Below are positions 1-8,707 of a stretch of DNA of 64,000 nt, in pieces. Source of the stretch: Verrucomicrobiaceae bacterium. GTDB lineage: Bacteria; Verrucomicrobiota; Verrucomicrobiia; Verrucomicrobiales; Verrucomicrobiaceae. The DNA lies in contig CANIBP010000030.1 of the NCBI GenBank assembly GCA_947466075.1, positions 1 to 64,000 of the forward strand, read 5' to 3'. The first letter of the stretch is position 1. The number at the start of each line of letters is the position of its first letter. Below the pieces are notes generated by a model, which saw only the letters and a list, made by a program, of their open reading frames with translations, did no database searches and was not told where the DNA came from. A program made the translations under genes and the position numbers.

Positions 1-74
1 AGTTTCACCGCGTAGTTGTCGAGCCAGTTCACTTGGTCGCCGATGCGGCTGGGGTAGTAGGTTTGTCTTTTCAT
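1..74 (-). CDS. Conserved Verrucomicrobia-type hypothetical protein, N-terminus only
   Basis: Only the first 24 codons lie in the window; the gene runs off the left edge on the minus strand. The peptide begins MKRQTYYPSRIGDQVNWLDN. This opening (a basic start, YYPSR, then a short IGDQ-W-L-N-Y segment) resembles the start of short, multi-copy hypothetical proteins in Verrucomicrobia genomes (from memory, not checked). No signal peptide is visible and the function is unknown. A 21-bp-period dyad array lies immediately upstream. Confidence 0.6.
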   Translation of the reverse strand, partial: MKRQTYYPSRIGDQVNWLDNYAVK

Positions 75-668
75 TTTGGATTTAGGTTTGGGTTGAGGAG
101 AAAAATAGTCGGACGGCTGGTCCCAAGTGCCGCTGTCCCATTGGCCGTTGTCCCAGTTCATGGAGTCGAGGTTCGGGGTTGAGTGGTCTGCAAAAGTATG
201 GCCATACCGCCGCGCGCGGGGTGGCGGGTCGCTCTCGCGGGGTGACTACCGCGCCGTGCGGTAGCGATACCTTTTGCCGGGGTATCCATACCCATCGCGG
301 CGGTAGCTCTACCGTGCCGCGCGGTAGCTCTACCTTTTCGTCCGGGGAACCATCCCATTTCGTTCGGTAGGGATACCGCGCCGCTGGGTATCGCTACCAT
401 CGCCGCCGGGATGGCTACCGCATGGCGCGGGGTCGCTACCCTCAGCGCCGGTAGCGCTACCGTGGCGTCCGGTATGCCTACCATTCCGCGCGGGATGGCG
501 GTTTCGAGGCGGAATAGCCCTCCCAAGGCCGAAAACACCGGTCCCGGAGGCAAAACGGCGTCTCCCGTGAGCGGGAAGCGGGCTGGTCTGGTGGAGAGGA
601 GCAACATGGCGGGCGTCGGTTGTGACGCCCGCGATTGGAGCACATCCCCCGGCCCTGCCGTTAGTCAA
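75..668. other. Intergenic region upstream of the left-edge gene
   Basis: This stretch of about 590 bases holds no convincing gene. It contains the dyad array and GC-rich flanks. The minus-strand open frame at 158-643 encodes low-complexity heptapeptides of the VAIPxxM type, as a 21-bp repeat would. About 165 bp separate the array from the start codon at 74; a promoter for the left-edge gene should lie there but no clear match was found. Confidence 0.6.
239..482. repeat. 21-bp-period tandem array of 12-bp dyads
   Basis: About twelve 12-bp cores follow GGTAnnnnTACC, so the outer four bases form an inverted repeat. Cores start at 239, 260, 281, 302, 323, 345, 366, 387, 408, 429, 450 and 471. 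They are separated by 9-bp GC-rich spacers, giving a 21-bp period with one 22-bp step at 323-345. Variants include GGGAACCATCCC, where the dyad is kept by paired changes, and GGGGTCGCTACC, where it is not. Weaker copies may flank the array on both sides. The period is a multiple of three, so long open frames cross it on both strands; these are not taken as genes. Confidence 0.85.
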
Positions 669-950
669 TCATAGGTGACGAATCTGCTCAGTGTCGTCCT
701 CCAGCTCCCCGGTGAACTGCTCCAGCGTCATCCCGAGTCCGTGACTAATCTGCGCCGTGACAGGCAGCGTGGGATTGGCTTTGCCACGTTCGATCTTTCC
801 GATGTATTCCCGGCTGACGCCACTTTCACGAGCGAGGCCGTATTTGCTCAGTCCGCAGCGTTCCCGCAGCTCCTGCAAACGACGAGGCAGCCGCTCGCGG
901 ATGCGCTCGGCGTAGTCGTGCGCGTCGTGGTTGTCCGGCGCGGTGGGCAT
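669..950 (-). CDS. XRE-family (Cro/CI-type) transcriptional regulator
   Basis: This 93-residue protein is essentially one HTH_3 (Cro/CI) domain. Residues about 25-80 carry the five-helix pattern, with the recognition segment in GLARESGVSREYIGKIERGK and the usual hydrophobic LGMTLEQF helix near the end. It probably binds DNA as a dimer; its targets are unknown. No toxin, kinase or phage gene is next to it, so it looks like a stand-alone regulator. A decayed copy of its N-terminal half lies at 11141-11251, which shows the gene was once duplicated in this region. The start MPTAPDNHD is the first ATG and fits the domain. Confidence 0.85.
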   Translation of the reverse strand: MPTAPDNHDAHDYAERIRERLPRRLQELRERCGLSKYGLARESGVSREYIGKIERGKANPTLPVTAQISHGLGMTLEQFTGELEDDTEQIRHL

Positions 951-1071
951 AGTTGTTCACACCAGGGCGTCCAATCTGGCTGAGGAAGGCGAAGAGAAGG
1001 AAGTGGGTGAATGGGTTTGGGCAGGAGTGAAAGAAGCCGTGAGAATTTCAAAACTGGATGTCGCGTTCGTC

Positions 1072-2031
1072 TTACCTCGTCGACGGCGCGTCATCCGCCT
1101 TCATATCTCCCAGTGCATACTGGATGCCGGCGAGATAGAATTTCGCCATTTCAGGTTCAAATGTCACGCTGTGGCGATGACCGAGTGCGCAATAGAAGAG
1201 ACGACCCTGACCCCACGGACGAATCCAGGCGAGCGCGTAGTCCTTGTCGGCACGTGCGGCGGCGAGGTCGCGCTTCTCCCCATCTTTGGCTTCGGGCGCG
1301 GCGGCGCGATCACGCAGGCGTTGCTCCGCTTTCGCGACATCGGGGGAATTTAGATAGTCGATGCTGAGTAGCATGTGCAGCTTATTGCGGCTGTAGGGCT
1401 CTTTGAAGGCGTAGATTTCGTCGGAATACGGGAACGCCTTGCCATTGAAGACCGCAGTCAGCGGACTCTTCGCGTCATCGACTTTGATTTGAATGCGGCC
1501 ATAAGGATGCGTCACAAACTCGCAGCCGAGCATTTCCTTGCCCTCGGGCCAGTCGTGCCAGTTGTCGCCGGAGCCGTGGTTCCCAGCCCAGCCCTTGCCG
1601 CTTTTCACGAAGTCCTGGATCGCTGCCTTCACCGGTTCTGGCGTGCTCATGCGGCAGGTGTTGTTGAAAAACAATGCGTCGTAGTCCTTGAGCTTCTCCG
1701 CCGTGAGATCGTCGTAGCTCTGGCTCAGCGTCGCGGTGTAGGCACCGGTCCTTTTCCCGAGTTCGACAATGAGTTTGTTCCAGCACGGGATCGACGAATG
1801 CGGGAAGCCATCGGTGCGGTAGAACACGAGCAGCTTGCGCGGCTTCGATGGCGTGGCAGGTGCTTTGTCCGGCAGCGCGGCGATGATCTTCGCCACATCA
1901 TCGGCATCCGGTTCGGCCCAGGGACGCTCGCCGTTAGGGAGCTTGTTGGGGACTTGCTTCGGCGGATCTGCGAGAAGCGATAGGGTGCAAAGTGATGCGA
2001 TGAGCGTGAGGTATGCGGGTCGTGTGTTCAT
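1072..2031 (-). CDS. Secreted ThuA-like domain protein
   Basis: This 319-residue protein has an N-terminal signal peptide (hydrophobic core LTLIASLCTLSLL) followed by a ThuA-like domain, a class-I glutamine-amidotransferase-like fold found in many exported PVC proteins. Family features visible are KLLVFYRTDGFPHSSI at the first strand, YDALFFNNTC in the middle, GKGWAGNHGSGDNWHDW, and RLFYCALGHRHSVTF near the end. It starts 25 bp after an exported Gfo/Idh/MocA oxidoreductase on the same strand, so the two are probably one operon acting on a sugar or polyol in the periplasm (inference). Biochemical activity of secreted ThuA proteins is poorly known. A second ThuA protein lies at 41934-42869. Confidence 0.85.
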   Translation of the reverse strand: MNTRPAYLTLIASLCTLSLLADPPKQVPNKLPNGERPWAEPDADDVAKIIAALPDKAPATPSKPRKLLVFYRTDGFPHSSIPCWNKLIVELGKRTGAYTATLSQSYDDLTAEKLKDYDALFFNNTCRMSTPEPVKAAIQDFVKSGKGWAGNHGSGDNWHDWPEGKEMLGCEFVTHPYGRIQIKVDDAKSPLTAVFNGKAFPYSDEIYAFKEPYSRNKLHMLLSIDYLNSPDVAKAEQRLRDRAAAPEAKDGEKRDLAAARADKDYALAWIRPWGQGRLFYCALGHRHSVTFEPEMAKFYLAGIQYALGDMKADDAPSTR

Positions 2032-2055
2032 AAGATGGAATGCTGGATGTTCGAC

Positions 2056-3465
2056 TCAGAGCCAATTCGTGCGGTAGTCGGGTTTGATGAATTGGTTGGC
2101 TTCGGGTGCATTCGGCACGCGCATATTCGGGCCGTCCCAGTCGATGGCGCGCTGCATGCGCCACGAAACAAGGCCTGGAAGTATCACCTCCATTGAGTGC
2201 GCGGCGAGTTCGAAGGGCTGATACGTTTTGCCGTTGCCTAGTGCCGCGTCGATCCACTCCTGCATGTGGTCCTGTTTGGCGTTGATCGGCTGGGTTTGCG
2301 CAAGGGCCTTCGCCGCTGGATGGCCCATCACACTGGCCATCTTCGCATCGCCTTTGAGCTTCATGAAGTTGCCACCGCCCCAGCCTCCAGAGTAGAGCCA
2401 GCCGTTCTCGCCGATCATCACGGCACCCAGCGTGACACGGCGTTTTTGATAGACTTCGATCTCTTTGAGCAGCTCATTCGGCGGCGGCATGTGGATGGTG
2501 TCGTAGAACCACGCGGTGAGTGGTGCCATGTCGCCGCGCTTGCCGAACTCGTAGCGAATCTTCGCGCTTGAGGCATACGTCTCCTTCACTGGCTCGGGCA
2601 ACGAGTGCTCGACGTGCGTGGGGTAATCAAGCTTCAAGGCGCGGATCGGCAGTTGCCAGGTGTGCGTGCCGAAGTCACCGAGCAAGGCCGCGCCGAAGTC
2701 CATCCACGGCATCGTCGTGCGGCAGCCGTGCAAATAGGTCTTCGCTTTGAACGGCCGCATCGGCGAGGGGCCGACCCACAGATCCCAGTTGAGGCCGTCG
2801 GGTATTTTATCTTCGCCTTCAGGCCGGGCATGACTCTGATCAAACGGGGCGCCGCGCGTGGACTCCCACACATGCAGCTCGCGCACCTGCCCGAGCAAGC
2901 CAGCATGCACGATCTCGACGGCGCGGCGGAAGTCACGATTCGCAACGCCTTGCGTGCCCATCTGAGTGGCGACCTTCGATGTCTTCGCCAGCTCCCCGAG
3001 TGCACGCGCCTCGCCCACCAAACGCGCGAGCGGCTTCTCGCAATACACATGCTTGCCCGCCTTGATGAACGCCGTGCTCAGCGCCACATGCCACCACGGC
3101 CCGACCGCGATGATCACCGCATCGAGCGAAGGCTCCTTCGCGATCAGCTCGCGATAATCCTGATACGACTTCGCCTTGGCCAGCATGTCCTTGCCCTCGG
3201 GATACGTAATCGCGATGTCGGCGCGAATGCTCTCGGTGCGTGGCAAGTCCGCGTCGCACAGCGCGATCACGTTCACATCACGGCGCATCGCCGCTTCCAG
3301 ATCATTCGCGCCGCGACCGCCACAGCCGACGAGCGCGACATTCAGCTTCCGACTCGGAGCATTCTCGCCCCACGAACGCGAGAGGATGATATTCGGCAAA
3401 GCGGTCGCACTGAGTGCTGCGACGGTGGATTGAAGAAACGAGCGGCGATGGGTGTGATGATTCAT
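2056..3465 (-). CDS. Tat-exported Gfo/Idh/MocA family oxidoreductase
   Basis: This 469-residue protein begins with a Tat-type leader (HRRSFLQSTVAALSATALP), so it is probably folded with its cofactor before export. A Rossmann domain follows, with the dinucleotide loop GCGGRG at residues 47-52, CDAD at the end of the second strand and the family EKP lysine motif in YCEKPLAR. The C-terminal half is the usual substrate-binding alpha/beta domain. Members oxidise or reduce sugars and inositols with NAD(P). PVC bacteria carry many exported paralogues whose substrates are mostly unknown. It is upstream gene of a pair with the ThuA protein at 1072-2031. Confidence 0.9.
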   Translation of the reverse strand: MNHHTHRRSFLQSTVAALSATALPNIILSRSWGENAPSRKLNVALVGCGGRGANDLEAAMRRDVNVIALCDADLPRTESIRADIAITYPEGKDMLAKAKSYQDYRELIAKEPSLDAVIIAVGPWWHVALSTAFIKAGKHVYCEKPLARLVGEARALGELAKTSKVATQMGTQGVANRDFRRAVEIVHAGLLGQVRELHVWESTRGAPFDQSHARPEGEDKIPDGLNWDLWVGPSPMRPFKAKTYLHGCRTTMPWMDFGAALLGDFGTHTWQLPIRALKLDYPTHVEHSLPEPVKETYASSAKIRYEFGKRGDMAPLTAWFYDTIHMPPPNELLKEIEVYQKRRVTLGAVMIGENGWLYSGGWGGGNFMKLKGDAKMASVMGHPAAKALAQTQPINAKQDHMQEWIDAALGNGKTYQPFELAAHSMEVILPGLVSWRMQRAIDWDGPNMRVPNAPEANQFIKPDYRTNWL

Positions 3466-3596
3466 GGATGAACGAAACGCATCGGGGCCGTGGGTTTCCT
3501 GTCGGTAGTTTTACCGACATGCGCAACGATGCATTCTGTGGATGTTTCCACTGCGTGCGAAGGCCGTGCCCTTCGCGAACAAACAACGACCCGCCA

Positions 3597-4112
3597 ATGA
3601 CCCAAGCCAGCGATCAACCTCCAGCTTCAAACCCCGCCAGCATCAGGATCATCGTGCTGTGGGGAGCGCTCTACGGCGCGGTGTGGTCGCTTGCGCCGGG
3701 TTGCATCAGTAAACTCCTCTCCACGCCAGGCGAAGCTGCCACCGTCATCCTCGCGGGCGCGGTGACGGGGATGCTCGTATCGGCGGCCCTAGCTCCGGGG
3801 CTCGCTCGGTGCAATCGATGGCAGGCGGTTTGCCTCGGTGTGGTGTCGCTGCCGCTCGGTGCTGGATTGTTCGGCTTTGTCGCATCCTGGATCCACTGGC
3901 TGGTGATGAAGCTGACAGGGACGCACTACCGCTTCGTCATGCAGATCGTCGAGCCGCCGGGACACATTTTCGATCCGCTGCAGACCGCCAGGGACTACGC
4001 GCTCTCCGCCACGCTGTCGGTGCTTGGCATCGTGTTCATTCCGCTGGCGATCTTTACCACACTGCACCTGCGCCGCCGACTCGTTCCTGCCCTGTCCGTC
4101 GTCCAAGCCTGA
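3597..4112 (+). CDS. Small multi-pass membrane protein, unknown function
   Basis: This 171-residue protein starts at the ATG of MTQASDQPPASN; the longer frame upstream of it overlaps the divergent oxidoreductase start and is unlikely. About four hydrophobic segments can be seen: IIVLWGALYGAVWSLA, ATVILAGAVTGMLVSAALA, AVCLGVVSLPLGAGLFGFVA and ATLSVLGIVFIPLAIFTTL. It ends in a short basic tail. No domain is recognised. It sits 21 bp upstream of the DUF1501 gene and may be co-transcribed with it. Confidence 0.7.
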   Translation: MTQASDQPPASNPASIRIIVLWGALYGAVWSLAPGCISKLLSTPGEAATVILAGAVTGMLVSAALAPGLARCNRWQAVCLGVVSLPLGAGLFGFVASWIHWLVMKLTGTHYRFVMQIVEPPGHIFDPLQTARDYALSATLSVLGIVFIPLAIFTTLHLRRRLVPALSVVQA

Positions 4113-4133
4113 GATCCTTTCTTCATCAACACC

Positions 4134-5567
4134 ATGAGTTCAACATCGTCATCCAACCAACGCGGCTTTTGCTCCGGTCACCCGGATTCGTTCCCGTCAT
4201 TTTCCCGCCGGGAATTTCTCGCGCGCAACGGCATCGGCTTCGGCGGGCTTAGTCTTGCGGCCCTGTTTGGCATCAATCCGTTTGATGCCTTCGCCGATGA
4301 GAAGCCACGCGGGCCGCTTGCGCCGAGGAAGGCGCACTTTCCGGCGAAGGCGAAGGCGGTGATTCAGATCTACGCTTCGGGCGCGCCTTCGACGGTGGAC
4401 ACTTGGGACCCGAAGCCATTGCTCAACCAATACGACGGCAAGAAAATCCCCGGCTACGGCGGGCTCGCGCTCGGGTCGCCGTTCAAGTTCAGCAAGCAGG
4501 GGCAGTCGGGCATCGAGGTGTCGGAGATTTTTCCCGAGCTGGGCAAGATGGTGGATCACCTCGCGATCATCCGCTCGCTCACGGCGGAAATTCCCGATCA
4601 CAAGATTGCGACGAAGGCGCTGATGACCGGCTCGGGCATCCTGAACAAGCCGAGCGTCGGTTCGTGGACGGTGTATGGCCTCGGCAGCGAAAACCAAAAC
4701 CTGCCGGGGTTCGTGACGCTCGGCGGCGACAACAGCAACCGGCAGTCGGCGTTCCTGCCCGGCATCTACCAGGGCTGCAACGTGAACTACGATCCGCGCC
4801 TGCCGCTCACGGAGATCATCAACAACATCAGCAACGTCTTCTCGCCCGCCGAGCGGCAGCGGCATCAACTCGATTTTGCGCGCGAGCTGAATGAAATGCA
4901 CGCGGCGCAGCTCCAGCGCGACGCGCAGCTCGAGACGCGCATCCAGTCGTTCGAGATCGCGTTCAACATGCAGCGCGAGGCGCTCGATGCGTTCGACGTG
5001 ACGAAGGAGCCGCAGGCGATGCGCGACCGCTACGAGCTGCTCCCAAACCGTCAGCGAAATCCGAACGGCACAAAGATGCTCATCGCACGCAGGCTCGTGG
5101 AGCGCGGCGTGCGTTTCGTGCAGGTGACGACGGGCGGATGGGACACGCATTTCGATCTGGAAAAAGCGGTGCGCGGCGCGGCGACGAACACCGACCGTGC
5201 GGCGGCGGCGTTGATCACGGATTTGAAAGAACGCGGCCTGCTCGATTCGACGCTCGTGATTTGGGGCGGCGAGTTTGGTCGCACACCGACGGCGCAAGCG
5301 ACCACTGGCGTGCCTGGTCGCGACCACAACGGCAAGTCCATGATGGCGTGGATGGCTGGCGGTGGCGTGAAGGGCGGCACGGTGGTCGGCGAGACTGATG
5401 ACTTCGGCGGTCGCTCGGTGGAAAAGGTCGCCGACATCCACGACCTGCACGCGACGATTCTCGCGCTCCTCGGCTTCGATCACGAGCGGCTCACCTACAA
5501 CTATAACGGCCGCGACTTCCGCCTCACGGATGTGTCGGGAAAAGTGATCAAAGATGTCATCGCGTGA
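4134..5567 (+). CDS. DUF1501 domain protein with Tat leader
   Basis: This 477-residue DUF1501 protein belongs to the alkaline-phosphatase/sulfatase-like superfamily and is very common in Planctomycetes and Verrucomicrobia. The leader carries SRREFLARNGIG followed by a hydrophobic run, a Tat signal set back by about 22 residues. Family segments seen are YASGAPSTVDTWDPKP near the start, PDHKIATKALMTG, VQVTTGGWDTHFD, and WGGEFGRTPTAQ followed by GRDHNGKSMM, which would carry the metal-binding Asp and His. It is followed 9 bp later by the PSD1 cytochrome gene. That pairing is conserved in the phylum and is thought to act at the cell surface; its substrate is not established. Confidence 0.9.
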   Translation: MSSTSSSNQRGFCSGHPDSFPSFSRREFLARNGIGFGGLSLAALFGINPFDAFADEKPRGPLAPRKAHFPAKAKAVIQIYASGAPSTVDTWDPKPLLNQYDGKKIPGYGGLALGSPFKFSKQGQSGIEVSEIFPELGKMVDHLAIIRSLTAEIPDHKIATKALMTGSGILNKPSVGSWTVYGLGSENQNLPGFVTLGGDNSNRQSAFLPGIYQGCNVNYDPRLPLTEIINNISNVFSPAERQRHQLDFARELNEMHAAQLQRDAQLETRIQSFEIAFNMQREALDAFDVTKEPQAMRDRYELLPNRQRNPNGTKMLIARRLVERGVRFVQVTTGGWDTHFDLEKAVRGAATNTDRAAAALITDLKERGLLDSTLVIWGGEFGRTPTAQATTGVPGRDHNGKSMMAWMAGGGVKGGTVVGETDDFGGRSVEKVADIHDLHATILALLGFDHERLTYNYNGRDFRLTDVSGKVIKDVIA

Positions 5568-5576
5568 ACTGTCGCC

Positions 5577-8500
5577 ATGAAGCCTATTCCATTCGTCTCG
5601 TTGATTGCCACGCTGGCGTTCGCGTCGTTCGCGCGCGCTGACGAAGCCAAGCCCACTGCGGGCCAGCTCGCCTTCTTTGAAAACAAAATCCGCCCGCTGC
5701 TCGCGGAGCATTGCCTCGAATGCCATTCCGCCGCGAAGGGGAAGACGAAGGGCGGGCTGAGCATGGACAATGGCGGAGACATGCGGCGCGGGGGCGAGAA
5801 CGGCGCGATTCTGAAACCGGGCAATCCGACTGACAGCCCGATGATCGCGGCAGTCGAGTGGCGCGGCGACACGCAGATGCCGCCGAAGAAACATCTCAGC
5901 GCGGAGCAGATCGTGGCGCTCAAGCAATGGATTTCGATGGGCGCGCCGGATCCACGTGAGAAGAACGTGAGCGCGGTGCGGCCGGTGTTGGATCACTGGT
6001 CGTTCAAGCCCATCACGGCCGCGCCTCCGATGCCGGCGGTCAAGGACCGGTCGTGGGTGAAGAGTGTGATTGATCCTTTCGTGCTCGCGAAGCTGGAGGC
6101 GAAGAACATGCAGCCCGCCGCGCAGCCGGAGACGGGCACGCCCGACGAGGTGCGCAGGAAAAAGGAGGCGCTGCTGCGCCGCGCGTATTTCGATCTCATC
6201 GGGCTGCCGCCGTCGCCGGAGCAGATTCGTGCGTTTGTCGCGGATGCTTCGCCGCGTGCGTTCGAGAAGGTCGTGGACGAGCTGCTGAGAAATCCGCACT
6301 ACGGCGAGCGCTGGGCGCGGCATTGGATGGACACGGCGCGCTACTCGGACACGGGCGGCGTGCCGGAGCGCGGCTTCGACCAGCGCTTCCCGTATGCGTG
6401 GGGCTACCGCGACTGGCTCATCAAGGTGCTCAACGACGACATGCCGTATGACCAGTTCATCCTGCACCAGCTCGCGGCGGATCAAATCGCGAGCAAGCCG
6501 GACATGAATTGGGCCGCGCTCGCATTCATCACCATCGGCCAGTCGTCGTCGAATCCCGACGAGATCATCAACGAGCGCATCGACAGCGTCGGGCGTGGTT
6601 TGCTCGGGCTCACGCTCGCGTGCGCGCGCTGCCACGATCACAAATTCGATCCCGTCACGCAGGCCGACTACTACGCGCTGCACGGCGTCTTCCGCAGCAC
6701 CACGCAGCCGACCGAGGGACCGGTCATCTGGGGCGGCAACACAGCGTCGCGCGAGTATCAGGCCTACGAGGGCAAATTGCGCGAACTGCAGGACCACGCG
6801 TGGGCCGCGTATCTGCACATCGCGAAACGCGAGAACGCACGGATGCGCGCGAAGGCGTCGGTGTATTTCCAATGGGCCATCGCGACATCCAAAAACTTCG
6901 AGACCGACGCCGACCGCAAGGCGCTCGAAGCGCTGAAGGTGAAGCTCGGTCTCGCCGGCGACGACTCGTATTGGCTGCGCGGCGAGTTCGCGCCGAATTT
7001 CAAATTCAACGGACGCGATCCCATCTTCGGCCCGTTCGTCGCGCTCGCCGAGAGCAGCGCCGCGGGCAATCGCAAATACTTCGACGAAATCATGTCCGGC
7101 AAACGCAAAGGCTACAACCCGGTGGTGCTCGACTTTTTCAAGAAGCAGAAAACGCTGCCCGCGAGTGTCGAGGGCACGGCGGAGTTGTTCGCGCGCTTCT
7201 GGCAGGAAACGGTCGCGCCCATCGCGGGCAAGCCCGTGGACCCGAAGCGCCAGGACTTCGTCGCCGAAATCAAAACCGGCGGCGGCATGACGACGAAGAT
7301 TTGGGAGCTGCGCGAAAAGGTCGTCGGCCATCGCGACCTGCCGCTGATGGAACTCGCCGTGTATCCGTATCGGCTCATCGCACCCGAGCTGCCGATGCGC
7401 GGCAACACGCATTGCAAGCCCGACGATTCCATCGAGCTGAAGCTCCTCGAAGAATGCCGCGGCCACGACGCGCGCGGCAGCGAACTCGAAACCGTGGGCC
7501 GCGTGAACGGCATCAACATGTTCAAGCTCACGAACCCCGCGCGACCGATGCGCGGGATGGTCGTGGAGGATTTGCCGCAGCCGTTGGACTCGCCGATTTA
7601 TCCGCGCGGCAACAAACCGCTCAGCAGCGACCCCGCCGCGAAACGCCTCGTGCCACGCCGCTACCTCGAAGCCTTCAGCCCCGCTGGCGCGAAGCCCTTC
7701 ACGCACGGCAGCGGACGCCTCGAACTCGCGCAGGCCATCGCGAGCAAAAGCAACCCGCTCACCGCACGCGTCGCCGTGAATCGCGCGTGGATGCAGCTCT
7801 TCGGCGAAGGTCTCATACGCACGCCCGACGACCTCGGCAGCCGCGCCGGAGCGCCCTCGCATCCCGAGCTGCTCGACTATCTCGCGTGGTGGTTCATGCA
7901 GGACATGCCCGGCAAGTGCGCGTGGACGATGAAGCCGCTGCACAAGCTCATCATGCTCTCCGCCGCGTATCAGCAGAGCGCACTCACCCCGCATCTCGCC
8001 GAGTATCAGAAGATCGACCCCGGCAATTTTCTCCTCTGGCGCGCGAACATCCGGCGGCTCGACTTCGAGGCCTTTCGCGACTCGATGCTCACGATGGCGG
8101 GCGCGCTCGACACCTCCCGCTACGGCCCGCCGGTGAATCTCGTGAGCGAGCCGTATTCGCACCGCCGCAGCATCTACGGCTACATCGACCGCGCGAACGT
8201 GCCCGAGTTGCTCACGCAGTTCGACTTTGCCAATCCCACCGAGCCGAACACGCGCCGCACCTCCACGATCGTGCCGCAACAATCTCTCTTCCTGATGAAC
8301 AGCCCCTTCACCATCGGCATCGTGCGCCGCATCATGGAGCGCGCGGAAGTGAAGGTTGCACTCGCATCGAAGCGCGACGACGCTGTGATTCGCGCCGTGT
8401 ATCAGGTCGTCTTCCAGCGCACGCCCAACGCGCTCGAACAAGCGAAGGCCGCGACGTTTTTGCGCATCGAAACCGCGCGCCAGTCCGACTTCGAAAAACA

Positions 8501-8693
8501 ACAGCGCACCCTCCTCGCCAAAGCCGAGCAACGCGCCAAAGAACTCCTCGACAAAGAAAAACATGCCAGCGACATAGCGGCCAAAGCCGCCGTGACAAAC
8601 GAAGGCACCCTCGTCGAACGCACCGCCCTCACACCCTGGGAAACACTCGTGCAGGCGCTGCTCTTCAGCAACGAAGCGGCGTATTTGAATTAA
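5577..8693 (+). CDS. PSD1 and planctomycete cytochrome c domain protein (DUF1549/DUF1553)
   Basis: This 1038-residue exported protein has a signal peptide and then a Planctomycete-type cytochrome c domain with a haem-binding CLECH at residues 46-50. A DUF1549 domain follows (ARHWMDTARYSDTGG) with a second CxxCH, CARCH, at residues 349-353. The C-terminal part is DUF1553, including RVAVNRAWMQLFGEG, LDYLAWWF and TSTIVPQQSLFLMNSPF. The tail from about residue 960 is a charged helical segment. It is the partner of the DUF1501 protein and probably a surface redox protein involved in polymer breakdown (inference). Very long antisense frames across this GC-rich gene are shadows. Confidence 0.9.
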   Translation: MKPIPFVSLIATLAFASFARADEAKPTAGQLAFFENKIRPLLAEHCLECHSAAKGKTKGGLSMDNGGDMRRGGENGAILKPGNPTDSPMIAAVEWRGDTQMPPKKHLSAEQIVALKQWISMGAPDPREKNVSAVRPVLDHWSFKPITAAPPMPAVKDRSWVKSVIDPFVLAKLEAKNMQPAAQPETGTPDEVRRKKEALLRRAYFDLIGLPPSPEQIRAFVADASPRAFEKVVDELLRNPHYGERWARHWMDTARYSDTGGVPERGFDQRFPYAWGYRDWLIKVLNDDMPYDQFILHQLAADQIASKPDMNWAALAFITIGQSSSNPDEIINERIDSVGRGLLGLTLACARCHDHKFDPVTQADYYALHGVFRSTTQPTEGPVIWGGNTASREYQAYEGKLRELQDHAWAAYLHIAKRENARMRAKASVYFQWAIATSKNFETDADRKALEALKVKLGLAGDDSYWLRGEFAPNFKFNGRDPIFGPFVALAESSAAGNRKYFDEIMSGKRKGYNPVVLDFFKKQKTLPASVEGTAELFARFWQETVAPIAGKPVDPKRQDFVAEIKTGGGMTTKIWELREKVVGHRDLPLMELAVYPYRLIAPELPMRGNTHCKPDDSIELKLLEECRGHDARGSELETVGRVNGINMFKLTNPARPMRGMVVEDLPQPLDSPIYPRGNKPLSSDPAAKRLVPRRYLEAFSPAGAKPFTHGSGRLELAQAIASKSNPLTARVAVNRAWMQLFGEGLIRTPDDLGSRAGAPSHPELLDYLAWWFMQDMPGKCAWTMKPLHKLIMLSAAYQQSALTPHLAEYQKIDPGNFLLWRANIRRLDFEAFRDSMLTMAGALDTSRYGPPVNLVSEPYSHRRSIYGYIDRANVPELLTQFDFANPTEPNTRRTSTIVPQQSLFLMNSPFTIGIVRRIMERAEVKVALASKRDDAVIRAVYQVVFQRTPNALEQAKAATFLRIETARQSDFEKQQRTLLAKAEQRAKELLDKEKHASDIAAKAAVTNEGTLVERTALTPWETLVQALLFSNEAAYLN

Positions 8694-8707
8694 CCGTCTG
8701 GCGGCGC

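Noticed and set aside
239..482. CRISPR array
   Set aside because: The unit is only 21 bp, spacers are 9 bp, and no cas genes are present.
158..643. Heptapeptide-rich open frame across the dyad array
   Set aside because: The repeat period is a multiple of three, so the frame stays open for a trivial reason; no start signal or family is seen.
4197..8564. A 1455-codon open frame on the minus strand
   Set aside because: It is antisense to the DUF1501 and PSD1 genes, which have clear domains, signals and codon use. High GC content opens the opposite frame; the translation is Arg/Glu/Ala/Val-rich with no domain.
6509..8707. Upstream extension of the histidine kinase frame
   Set aside because: The open frame continues into the PSD1 gene in another register and is Arg-rich nonsense; the kinase signal segment begins after 8708.
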